6,049 bases of DNA, from the NCBI GenBank assembly GCA_030156305.1, contig JASGMZ010000183.1, positions 1 through 6,049 on the forward strand, in the 5' to 3' direction. The stretch is from Bacteroidales bacterium (GTDB lineage Bacteria; Bacteroidota; Bacteroidia; Bacteroidales; UBA12077). Of this stretch, positions 1-5,944 are shown piece by piece. The translations under genes and the position numbers were made by a program. The notes under the pieces were generated by a model. It did not search any database. It saw only the letters and a program-made list of their open reading frames with translations, and had not been told where the DNA came from. Positions within the stretch are counted from its first letter, which is position 1; each line of letters starts with the position of its first letter.

Positions 1-116
1 TCGCATTGGCAACCAGTCATTTACGTCAGTAAACTCCTGGCTGCCAATTCTTCGCAAGCCTTGTTCTTGACGTTTTTTATTACGCCACTAAAAAACTGGC
101 GTTTTCTAAGATGCAC
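1..116. repeat. Hairpin-rich repeat-like element at left edge (partial)
   Basis: This stretch has a different texture from the AT-rich DNA beside it. It holds two inverted repeats. ATTGGCAACCAG (5-16) faces CTGGCTGCCAAT (37-48) with one mismatch and a 20-nt loop. ACGCCA (82-87) faces TGGCGT (97-102) across a 9-nt A-rich loop. The right boundary is placed near 116 because there the sigma factor reading frame stops looking like its family. The left boundary is outside the window. It shares the short core CGTAAATGA (minus strand here) with the right edge of the window. I infer a dispersed intergenic repeat or MITE-like element. No transposase is visible, and copy number cannot be judged from this window. 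Confidence 0.5.
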
Positions 117-554
117 TAAGTATTTTAATTTAACACACGTATTCCATTGGGAGGGTAATGCATCAAGACATTCTTTTAGTACATCCTGAAATTTTTCATT
201 GTCCAAAAGATTGGATTCTTCTTCGTGCCAGTCTTGTGGCCTTTTTTCTATTCGCCATCCTTCGTCGTGGTCGAAAAATTTTGAAAAAGTTTCGGGTTCT
301 GCTTGAAGTGGTTGATTGCCTTTTTTTCGATAATAATCAATTATTTTATGATTTAATATCGAAAAGAGCCAGGTTTTTGGTGAACTTTCACCCTTAAATG
401 TAGTTATCTTCTCAGCAGCCGCAAGAAAGGTTTCCTGCACCAGGTCTTTAGCCAAATCATTATCACTAATTTTATAACTGGCCCTGTAATAAAGATCTTC
501 AGTATAACGAGCTACCCATTCCTTTAAATCATTTTTTGCTGAATATTTTTTCAT
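21..554 (-). pseudogene. ECF-type RNA polymerase sigma-70 factor, C-terminal region 4 lost
   Basis: The first 146 residues read as a Bacteroidota ECF sigma factor, which would direct RNA polymerase to a specific regulon. Region 2 spans about residues 15-80. It contains the DLVQETFLAAAE helix (residues 37-48, region 2.2-like) and the TWLFSILNHKIIDYYRKK stretch (61-78, regions 2.3/2.4). The acidic linker follows, then the start of region 4 (LDNEKFQDVLKECLDALPSQW, about 117-137, and KLKYL at 142-146). Intact relatives continue into a helix-turn-helix that binds the -35 element. Here the frame changes after L146 (codon 117-119) into about 31 unrelated basic residues that lie inside the hairpin-rich repeat and end at a TAA at 21-23. 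The gene is therefore probably truncated by insertion or rearrangement. An assembly artefact at a contig edge is the alternative. The start at 554 gives the normal N-terminus. No anti-sigma factor gene is seen. Confidence 0.8.
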
Positions 555-666
555 ACGAAAGCTTATATAATTAAACCATTAACCGAATAAATTGTTTTCA
601 GATTAAATAAAAAATAGTTTTAAATGTAACTAATATAAGTATAAATTTCTGTAATAAAAATATTAG

Positions 667-674
667 CAAAATTA
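667..674 (-). promoter_or_regulatory. Weak candidate -7 box for the sigma factor gene
   Basis: Read on the minus strand, these bases are TAATTTTG, which fits the Bacteroidota -7 consensus TAnnTTTG. It lies about 110 nt upstream of the sigma factor start. No TTTG or TTG lies at the expected 19-21 nt spacing upstream, so in such AT-rich DNA this may be chance. Confidence 0.2.
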
Positions 675-779
675 TGCGCGAATAACAAGAAAAACTGAGT
701 AGCTGTGATAAATAAAAAATTTAATGGAGTGTGATAAAAAAAATAATATACTTTGTGGAAAGTAAATTTTGTAAAAAAA

Positions 780-1175
780 TTATTGAACCAAAAAAAGTTT
801 AATTAAAGAAGAGCCCTTTTTATTATCCTCGAAATGAATTAGGATATCATAAAATCCGGTTTTTGTGCATTTAAACATAAATTTTTCGTAATATTTATCA
901 CCCAATTTATTGGTAGCAACCATTTTATCATTTTCCAGAATTTGTATAACAGCTATGCCTGGGAAGTCTCCAATGTGATTTAAAACCGTAAATTTGTATA
1001 AAGAATTTTTATTTAGTGTAATAGTTAAAAAGTATTCATTTTCGTATTGATTATCACTAATTTTCTTTAACTCAAATTGAAACTCCTTAATAAAAATTTC
1101 TTTTTGAGCAAGGCCATTAGATGCAAAAAAGAAAAAAGATAGACAAAATAAAAAAATATGAATTATTTTTCTCAT
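780..1175 (-). CDS. Small secreted protein of unknown function, probably beta-rich
   Basis: This 131-residue protein has a clear Sec signal peptide: a basic start (MRK), a hydrophobic core at residues 5-18, and likely cleavage near residues 23-24 (NGLAQ/KE). The cysteine at position 11 is not in a lipobox, so a lipoprotein is unlikely. The mature part is about 107 residues. It alternates short hydrophobic and polar strands (FTITLNKNSLYKF-like pattern around 49-62, IAVIQILEN 74-82, GFYDILIHFED 107-117), which suggests a beta-sandwich, perhaps similar to pre-peptidase C-terminal or other accessory binding domains. I do not recognise a named family. It lies downstream of the proton-channel operon but is separated from it by a strong terminator and about 160 nt, so it is probably transcribed on its own. 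The start at 1175 is fixed by the signal peptide. Confidence 0.75.
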   Translation of the reverse strand: MRKIIHIFLFCLSFFFFASNGLAQKEIFIKEFQFELKKISDNQYENEYFLTITLNKNSLYKFTVLNHIGDFPGIAVIQILENDKMVATNKLGDKYYEKFMFKCTKTGFYDILIHFEDNKKGSSLIKLFLVQ

Positions 1176-1286
1176 GATTCATTAATTCGAACTAAACTAA
1201 AAAAATCAATTATACTTAATAATTACTTGATAAAAATACAAACAACTCTAAACAAATAAAACTATTTTTTATACAAAAAATATGTA

Positions 1287-1294
1287 CAAACATA
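1287..1294 (-). promoter_or_regulatory. Candidate -7 box for the small secreted protein gene
   Basis: The minus-strand reading is TATGTTTG, a perfect match to TAnnTTTG, lying between the exbD terminator and the secreted-protein gene, about 110 nt before its start codon. The upstream -33 position holds only CTG rather than TTTG. The placement is sensible, but the match is partial. Confidence 0.35.
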
Positions 1295-1333
1295 AGTTTT
1301 AGTAAATTATATCAGTTTATTTAAATAAAATAA

Positions 1334-1360
1334 AAAGGAGATGGAAAAACCATCTCCTTT
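1334..1360 (-). terminator. Intrinsic terminator of the exbB-exbD operon
   Basis: A perfect 11-bp inverted repeat, AAAGGAGATGG (1334-1344) and CCATCTCCTTT (1350-1360), encloses a 5-nt loop. On the minus strand it is followed by a T-rich run (TTATTTTATTT). It begins 21 nt after the stop codon of the second exbD, where an operon-ending terminator is expected. On the plus strand the following run is only weakly T-rich, so it is read as a minus-strand terminator. Confidence 0.9.
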
Positions 1361-1381
1361 AATAAAATATAAGAAATTATA

Positions 1382-1855
1382 TTAGTTAATTGTTTCAACC
1401 TTACGTGTAGAGTAGTTAATTTTCAGGGCATTCGCCTTTCTTAACTCCTGTTTTACATCGGTAACAACTCCCATTCGTGTATTTTCATCTACTTTAAGAG
1501 AAGTTGTCATTAAAGGACGTTCGTTTTCGTCTCTTTTTTCTCTTTCGGATGTTATATAATCACGAATATCATCAACTCTTGCAAATGCATCATTTAACTG
1601 AATTCGAGGTTCAGTACCATACATTCCCTGAAAAGCTCTTTTAGGTTGTCCAATATAGATATAGCTCACCAAAGATTTTCTTTCTAACTTTTTTACTTCA
1701 GTAGCACCTGGTAAATGTTGAGATACTTTAGTTGTTGTTTCTCTCATTACGGTTGAAACCATAAAGAAGAATAACAATATAAAAATAATATCAGGTAACG
1801 AAGCTGTAGAAATCTCCGGTGCTGCACCTTTTCCTTTTCTTTGAAATTTTGCCAT
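1382..1855 (-). CDS. exbD: ExbD/TolR-family biopolymer transport subunit (second copy)
   Basis: This is an inner-membrane subunit of a TonB/Tol-type proton channel, 157 residues long. It has a short basic cytoplasmic tail (1-14), then one membrane helix of about residues 20-37 that begins SLPDIIFILLFF. D22 is the single membrane aspartate expected to carry protons in this family. The periplasmic domain follows, with a conserved-looking end (TSLKVDENTRMGVVTDVKQEL, 118-138). It starts 2 nt after the upstream exbD stop. A GGAGGG Shine-Dalgarno-like motif (1864-1869) lies 8 nt before the ATG, inside the end of the upstream gene, which points to coupled translation. The sequence differs clearly from the first ExbD, so the two are paralogues rather than a recent duplication. 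TolR is the main alternative name. The substrate system is not shown by the sequence. Confidence 0.92.
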   Translation of the reverse strand: MAKFQRKGKGAAPEISTASLPDIIFILLFFFMVSTVMRETTTKVSQHLPGATEVKKLERKSLVSYIYIGQPKRAFQGMYGTEPRIQLNDAFARVDDIRDYITSEREKRDENERPLMTTSLKVDENTRMGVVTDVKQELRKANALKINYSTRKVETIN

Positions 1856-1857
1856 TA

Positions 1858-2436
1858 CTAATTCCCTCCAATATTTTTAGGTTCAGCTTCTGAAATAATC
1901 TGAGGATAAATGTCCTTGACAGCATCTTGTTGTTCTGAAATAAGATGTTCATAACGCTTTCCAAATTTAGACATTGCAAGTTCATCTCTCAGTTCATTGT
2001 AAGCTGCTGCCAATTCATTTTGAACTTTAATATACATTCCATAGGAAGTACCTCTATCATTTTGGAGTGAAATAATTCCTTTAGGAACCATATATTCTCC
2101 AAAATAAGGAACTTCTCTAAGTTCTTTTTCTGGCAGATTACTTAAATTGTTGGGATTTGCGATGAATTCTTTTGCTTCATCACGTAATCGACGAATATCT
2201 AAAGGCTTACCTTCAACCATTAGCTGATCCTGAGCATTAATCAACACAACAAAAACATTACGTTCTTTAATTTGTTTATTGTCCTGTTGTGCATTAGGAT
2301 CAGGCATTGGAGGCAACTTCCTGGATAAACCAGTATCGATATCCATTGTAGTGGCAACAAGGAAAAATATTAACAGCAAGAATGCAATATCAGCCATTGA
2401 TGCTGCATTAAACGTTCCTCCTTCTCTTCTTGGCAT
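1858..2436 (-). CDS. exbD: ExbD/TolR-family biopolymer transport subunit (first copy)
   Basis: This 192-residue subunit has the ExbD layout: a short N-terminal tail (MPRREGGTFNAAS), one transmembrane helix at about residues 14-31 starting MADIAFLLLIFFLV, and a large periplasmic domain. D16 is the predicted proton-carrying aspartate. The periplasmic part is longer than in proteobacterial ExbD (about 140 residues in total there). It includes a proline-rich linker (LPPMPDPNAQ, 41-50), the NVFVVLINAQDQLMVEGKPL strand pair (60-79), and a charged helical tail (about 137-192). The gene is preceded by a 55-nt gap after the four-helix membrane protein gene and followed almost directly by the second exbD. 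It probably works with ExbB from the same operon, as a homo- or heterodimer with its neighbour. Whether it serves TonB-dependent transport or another energised process is not decided by the sequence. Confidence 0.92.
   Translation of the reverse strand: MPRREGGTFNAASMADIAFLLLIFFLVATTMDIDTGLSRKLPPMPDPNAQQDNKQIKERNVFVVLINAQDQLMVEGKPLDIRRLRDEAKEFIANPNNLSNLPEKELREVPYFGEYMVPKGIISLQNDRGTSYGMYIKVQNELAAAYNELRDELAMSKFGKRYEHLISEQQDAVKDIYPQIISEAEPKNIGGN
1864..1869 (-). promoter_or_regulatory. Shine-Dalgarno-like site for the second exbD
   Basis: The minus-strand sequence GGAGGG lies 8 nt upstream of the ATG at 1855, within the last codons of the first exbD. Such a strong site is unusual here, since the other starts have A-rich leaders. 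It supports the 1855 start and translational coupling. Confidence 0.55.
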
Positions 2437-2491
2437 AAATTATCTTTTTTACGATTTATAGTAATAAATAAAAGTTACTATAAAATCAATA

Positions 2492-2923
2492 TTATTTAAA
2501 CATTTTAGATACTTCAGAAAATATCATTGACAAAATGGCTAATCCTGCCAAAAAATAAACTGAATTTAAAAGAGTTCCTGCATATTTCAATGTGCCAGGC
2601 ACATCATATTGCATTAATTCGGGGTTAGTTATTCCTAATTTTTCACCTGATGATACAGCATATGCTACGAATACAACTACTGCAACAACAAGAAATCCTA
2701 ATAAACTTTTAACTGCTGCTTTAGGGTTTTTTATCATTTGAAAAATGGGGAAAATAATAGCAAAAAAAACGGCTATCCCGGCTAGGATATAAGCCCATAC
2801 AATAAATGTATTGGTATATACAGGCTGGCCACTAATATCTTCTCCTCCGGCATAAAATAATATAGCCAAAATGGCAGAAACAGCTAAAAGGATAATTAAA
2901 GTAATCCTTAATATTTTACTCAT
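2492..2923 (-). CDS. Four-helix membrane protein of unknown function in the exbB-exbD operon
   Basis: This protein of 143 residues is almost entirely membrane. Four hydrophobic helices are visible at about residues 5-25, 39-63, 73-91 and 112-136. Short loops separate them, including GGEDISGQPVYTN (26-38), the basic MIKNPKAAVK (63-72) and SSGEKLGITNPELMQYDVPG (91-110). Positive charges near residue 70 and at both ends favour a cytoplasmic N- and C-terminus. No enzyme motif is seen. It starts 6 nt after exbB and lies between exbB and exbD, so it is very likely made together with the channel. As I recall, a small membrane protein at this position is common in Bacteroidota exbBD clusters. A role as accessory or assembly subunit of the channel is inference only. 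Confidence 0.85.
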   Translation of the reverse strand: MSKILRITLIILLAVSAILAILFYAGGEDISGQPVYTNTFIVWAYILAGIAVFFAIIFPIFQMIKNPKAAVKSLLGFLVVAVVVFVAYAVSSGEKLGITNPELMQYDVPGTLKYAGTLLNSVYFLAGLAILSMIFSEVSKMFK

Positions 2924-2929
2924 AATTTA

Positions 2930-3760
2930 TTATTTTTTTGCGTTGTATTTAACTAAAATATCTACTAAAGAAATAGAAGATTCTTCCATGCTGTTTACTA
3001 TACTATCCACTTTAGAAACGATATAGTTATAAAATACCTGTAAGATAACGGCAACTATCAAACCAGATACGGTTGTAATCAAGGCTACTTTAATACCTCC
3101 AGCTACCAATGAGGGAGAGATATCGCCTGCAGCTTCGATTGAGTCGAAAGCAGCAATCATACCAATTACTGTACCCATGAAACCTAACATAGGAGCAATA
3201 GCAATAAATAATGAAATCCAGGTGATTCCCTTTTCTAACAGCCCCATTTGGACGCTACCATAAGAAACTACTGATTTTTCAACTACTTCAATACCTTCGT
3301 CGATTCGGTCTAAGCCTTGATAAAAAATACTGGCAACAGGCCCTCTAGTGTTACGGCAAACATCTTTAGCTGCTTCAACACCACCTTCTTCAAGTGCGCT
3401 TTCAACGTTTTCAAGAAGTTTGGTTGTATTGGTTGTTGCAAGATTCAGGTAAATAATTCTCTCAATAGAGATCGCTAAACCTAAAATCAAACAAAGTAAT
3501 ACAACACCCATAAATTCTGGGCCACCTTCGATAAACTTTTGTTTAATTTGTTTGTGTAATGAGGCTGGTTTCTCTTCAACGGCTCCAGCTTCATCAGCAC
3601 TTTCTGTTACAGCTGCTGTGTCTTCTACGGCCTCCATCTGGGCAGTATCCATTTGTTCAACAGCTGTTTCATCAGTTGTTTCTTCTTGAGCAACTGTGTA
3701 AAATGATGCTCCTAACATAAGCATCCCAAAAACTGCTATAAATGCAAATAATTTTTTCAT
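2930..3760 (-). CDS. exbB: ExbB/TolQ/MotA-family proton channel protein
   Basis: This is the pore-forming subunit of an inner-membrane proton channel that energises TonB- or Tol-like machinery, 276 residues from the chosen start. An N-terminal signal-like hydrophobic segment (MKKLFAFIAVFGMLMLGASF, possible cleavage near AQ/EE at 25) is followed by a strongly acidic, low-complexity linker (about 26-64). Then come three transmembrane helices at about 83-106, 181-205 and 218-245. The family signature APMLGFMGTVIGM is at 189-201 and ALITTVSGLIVAV at 226-238. T197 and T229/T230 correspond to the pore threonines known in ExbB. The frame stays open further upstream to 3958, but that extension is a translation of the tRNA-Ser gene, so ATG 3760 is the start. 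No promoter is evident in the 75 nt after the tRNA, so expression may depend on read-through. Confidence 0.95.
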   Translation of the reverse strand: MKKLFAFIAVFGMLMLGASFYTVAQEETTDETAVEQMDTAQMEAVEDTAAVTESADEAGAVEEKPASLHKQIKQKFIEGGPEFMGVVLLCLILGLAISIERIIYLNLATTNTTKLLENVESALEEGGVEAAKDVCRNTRGPVASIFYQGLDRIDEGIEVVEKSVVSYGSVQMGLLEKGITWISLFIAIAPMLGFMGTVIGMIAAFDSIEAAGDISPSLVAGGIKVALITTVSGLIVAVILQVFYNYIVSKVDSIVNSMEESSISLVDILVKYNAKK

Positions 3761-3835
3761 GGTTTGTTTTCTGTTTAAATTATTAACGATTTTTATGTGT
3801 GTAAAATTATTAAAAAATTTACTAATTAAAAATTC

Positions 3836-3928
3836 TGGCGGAGAAAGAGGGATTCGAACCCTCGATACTATTTCACATAGTATACACACTTTCCAGGCGT
3901 GCGCCTTCGACCACTCGGCCATTTCTCC
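3836..3928 (-). tRNA. tRNA-Ser (anticodon GGA)
   Basis: The minus strand folds into a complete class II tRNA. The 7-bp acceptor stem is GGAGAAA (3922-3928) with TTTCTCC (3840-3846). The discriminator is G (3839) and the CCA end is encoded (3836-3838). The anticodon loop CTGGAAA (3890-3896) gives anticodon GGA at 3892-3894, which reads UCC/UCU serine codons. The T arm is GAGGG-TTCGAAT-CCCTC. The long variable arm (ATACTAT/ATAGTAT around GTGAA) is typical of serine tRNAs. It lies 59 nt after the asparaginase stop and 75 nt before exbB, all on the same strand. No terminator hairpin is seen on either side. Confidence 0.98.
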
Positions 3929-3955
3929 TCTTTTTGCCTCCTTATTTTGAGGGCA

Positions 3956-3962
3956 CAAAATA
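3956..3962 (-). promoter_or_regulatory. Possible promoter element of tRNA-Ser
   Basis: The minus strand reads TATTTTG about 28 nt before the tRNA 5' end, one base short of the TAnnTTTG consensus, with further T-runs ending in TTTG upstream at non-standard spacing. The position suits a tRNA promoter, but the DNA is so T-rich that chance matches are likely. Confidence 0.25.
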
Positions 3963-3987
3963 CAAAAAATAAAACAAAAAAAACATT

Positions 3988-5025
3988 TTATTTCGATATT
4001 TCTCCACTAATCGAATGATTTAACATTTGCTTAAGATCATCATTACTTAAATCTTGCCCAAATAAGAACATTAATTTAGTCACAGCAGCCTCTGTTGTAA
4101 TATCATAACCGCTGATTATTCCTAATTTTTGTAATTCATTGCCTGTTTCATATTTACTCATATCAACAGAACCGGCATGACATTGAGTGACATTTAAAAT
4201 TATCTTCTCGCTTTTTACAGCCTGTTCAATTTCATCTAAGAACCATTTGTCGGTAGGCGCATTTCCTGCTCCATAAGTTTCCATAACAACAGCTCTGATT
4301 CCTTTAATATTTAAAATAGTATGTAAAACTGAACGACTAATTCCGGGAAATATTTTCAATATCACAATATTGGTATCTAAACTTGTATGGATTATCAAAT
4401 CTTTTTTAATAACAGGGTAATGAATAGCTGCATAATTATATTTAATGCTAATACCAGCATCAGCAAGATGAGGATAATTGGGTGATTCAAATGCATTAAA
4501 ATGTTCTGCATTATATTTTGTGGTTCGGTTTCCTCTTAATAATTTATTTTCAAAATAAACAGAAACTTCGGGGACTAATGGCTGTCCGTTTTGTTGGGCA
4601 GCTGCAATTTCTACAGCAGATATTAAATTTTCTTTCCCATCGGTACGTAAAGTTCCTATCGGTAATTGTGAACCCGTAAAAATAACTGGTTTATCTAAAT
4701 TTTCGAGCATAAAACTCAAAGCAGATGCAGAATATGCCATGGTATCCGTACCATGTAATACGACAAATCCATTGTATTTATAATAGTTATCTTTAATAAT
4801 CTCAGCTAATTTTACCCAAACTTCAGGGTTCAAATTTGAGGAGTCGATAAGCGGGGTAAATGAAATCGTATCAATGATATAACCAAATCGTTTTAATTCC
4901 GGAACTTCAATTAATATTTGATTAAAGTCGAAAGGAGATAATACCCCTGTCTCGGGGTGATTTACCATTCCGATTGTACCACCGGTATATATTATTAATA
5001 TTGATTTTCTTTGTTCTTCGTCCAT
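3988..5025 (-). CDS. ansA: L-asparaginase, type I (AnsA-like, cytoplasmic)
   Basis: The enzyme hydrolyses L-asparagine to aspartate and ammonia. The 345-residue length and sequence fit the type I family: no signal peptide, and strong recalled similarity to E. coli AnsA. The first signature YTGGTIGM (13-20) carries T14, the predicted nucleophile. The second, HGTDTMAYSASALSFML (91-107), carries T93 and D94, which activate it. DSS (61-63) fits the substrate-binding serine region. K170 in RGNRTTK (164-170) matches the family's catalytic lysine. The C-terminal domain includes GAGNAP (252-257) and NVTQCHAGSVDMSKYETGN (278-296), also shared with AnsA. It starts 3 nt after the tatD stop, so the two are probably cotranscribed and translationally coupled. 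All catalytic positions look intact. Some archaeal relatives act on Gln-tRNA (GatD), but GatD's extra N-terminal domain is absent. Confidence 0.95.
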   Translation of the reverse strand: MDEEQRKSILIIYTGGTIGMVNHPETGVLSPFDFNQILIEVPELKRFGYIIDTISFTPLIDSSNLNPEVWVKLAEIIKDNYYKYNGFVVLHGTDTMAYSASALSFMLENLDKPVIFTGSQLPIGTLRTDGKENLISAVEIAAAQQNGQPLVPEVSVYFENKLLRGNRTTKYNAEHFNAFESPNYPHLADAGISIKYNYAAIHYPVIKKDLIIHTSLDTNIVILKIFPGISRSVLHTILNIKGIRAVVMETYGAGNAPTDKWFLDEIEQAVKSEKIILNVTQCHAGSVDMSKYETGNELQKLGIISGYDITTEAAVTKLMFLFGQDLSNDDLKQMLNHSISGEISK

Positions 5026-5028
5026 AGC

Positions 5029-5796
5029 TTATAACCTAAAAAGCTGTTTGGCATTATCTGTAGTTATGTTTGCTACTTTTTCTATAGAAATCTCTTTTAT
5101 CAAAGCGATTTTTTCTGCAATATGCCGAATATATGCACTTTGATTTCTTTTCCCTCTTTTTGGTACAGGGGCCAAATATGGTGCATCTGTTTCTAATACG
5201 ATATGATTTATATCAATATTACGTACAACTTTATCCAACCCTGCATTTTTAAAAGTAACAATTCCACCAATGCCCATCATAAATCCCCATTCAATTATTT
5301 GATTTGCTTGTTCAACAGTTCCTGTAAAAGCATGAAATACGCCGGTTAAGCGATCATCCACTTCTTCATCTATTATTTTAAAAATCTCATCGAATGATTC
5401 TCGTGCATGTATCACAACAGGTAAATTGTATTTTTTAGCTAAATTCAGTTGCCGGCGAAAAACTTCCTCTTGTTGTTTTTGAAAAGTTTTATCCCAATAT
5501 AAATCCATTCCAATTTCGCCAATCGCAATAAACTTTTCTTTCTCAAGCCAGGATTCTACAATATCCAATTCTTTTTCATAATCTGCCCTGACAGATGTTG
5601 GGTGCACTCCCATCATGGGAAAACAGTTTAAAGGATATTTTTGTATCAGCTCCATTAATGGATTAATAGTAGTACTATCAGCATTGGGTAACAACATCTT
5701 TTGGACATTATGATCAATAGCATTTTTTATTACCTGATCTCGGTCTTGATCAAATTCCGGTAAGAATAAATGTGTATGAGTATCGATGAATTGCAT
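5029..5796 (-). CDS. tatD: TatD-family metal-dependent hydrolase (putative 3'-5' DNase)
   Basis: This is a cytoplasmic TIM-barrel hydrolase of the TatD/YcfH family. Characterised members are metal-dependent DNases, and others are only presumed nucleases. The length of 255 residues is normal. Metal-ligand motifs are all present: DTHTHL (5-10, H7 and H9), GVHP (63-66), AIGEIGMDLYWD (91-102, E94), PVVIHARES (126-134, H130), FHAFTG (154-159, H155) and LETDAPYLAP (201-210, D204). The chosen ATG at 5796 begins MQFIDTHTHL, the usual family N-terminus. An in-frame ATG at 5814 would add six residues, but it falls inside the promoter -7 box and is unlikely. tatD is the first gene of the minus-strand run and is followed 3 nt later by the asparaginase. 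Close paralogues (YcfH, YjjV) cannot be told apart by eye. Confidence 0.95.
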   Translation of the reverse strand: MQFIDTHTHLFLPEFDQDRDQVIKNAIDHNVQKMLLPNADSTTINPLMELIQKYPLNCFPMMGVHPTSVRADYEKELDIVESWLEKEKFIAIGEIGMDLYWDKTFQKQQEEVFRRQLNLAKKYNLPVVIHARESFDEIFKIIDEEVDDRLTGVFHAFTGTVEQANQIIEWGFMMGIGGIVTFKNAGLDKVVRNIDINHIVLETDAPYLAPVPKRGKRNQSAYIRHIAEKIALIKEISIEKVANITTDNAKQLFRL

Positions 5797-5811
5797 AATA
5801 TTTTTGTGGTG

Positions 5812-5842
5812 CAAACATAATTAAATTAGCTAAAACAACAAA
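5812..5842 (-). promoter_or_regulatory. Bacteroidota-type promoter of tatD
   Basis: On the minus strand, TTTG (5839-5842) is followed after exactly 19 nt by TATGTTTG (5812-5819). These match the -33 TTTG and -7 TAnnTTTG elements of the main Bacteroidota sigma factor. The -7 box ends only 15 nt before the ATG at 5796, so the transcript leader would be very short, about 10 nt. The placement rules out the alternative upstream tatD start at 5814. Confidence 0.7.
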
Positions 5843-5944
5843 CTGTAAGCATCCTTAATATTTGTCATAAGATGATTAACTCTTTTGGCTCTATTTAATA
5901 AAGTTGGTGTTAAAAAAATTTGTTATTCTCAAATATATGAAAAA

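Noticed and set aside
1..116. Integron attC site or insertion sequence terminus
   Set aside because: The stems do not match the attC core pattern (RYYYAAC/GTTRRRY). No transposase or integrase frame is present, so only a generic repeat is supported.
158..397. Plus-strand 79-residue ORF
   Set aside because: It lies entirely antisense to the well-supported sigma factor reading frame and shows no family features.
1791..1985. Minus-strand 64-residue ORF across the exbD-exbD junction
   Set aside because: It overlaps both exbD genes in another frame. It has no recognisable motif, and the exbD frames explain the DNA.
2279..2461. Plus-strand 60-residue ORF
   Set aside because: It is antisense to the start of the first exbD; its hydrophobic stretch mirrors the ExbD membrane helix.
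3836..3928. tRNA-Ser as an integration site for a genomic island
   Set aside because: No integrase, no direct repeat of the tRNA 3' end elsewhere in the window, and housekeeping genes on both sides.
3759..3950. Plus-strand 63-residue ORF containing GGERGIRTLDTI
   Set aside because: It is the complementary-strand translation of the same tRNA-Ser, also a common false protein.
3761..3958. N-terminal extension of exbB to an ATG at 3958 (protein beginning MCPQNKEAKRGEMAEWSKA)
   Set aside because: It is the translation of the tRNA-Ser gene and its spacer. The MAEWSKA string is a well-known artefact of translating serine tRNAs. The signal-like MKKLFAF start at 3760 fits ExbB.
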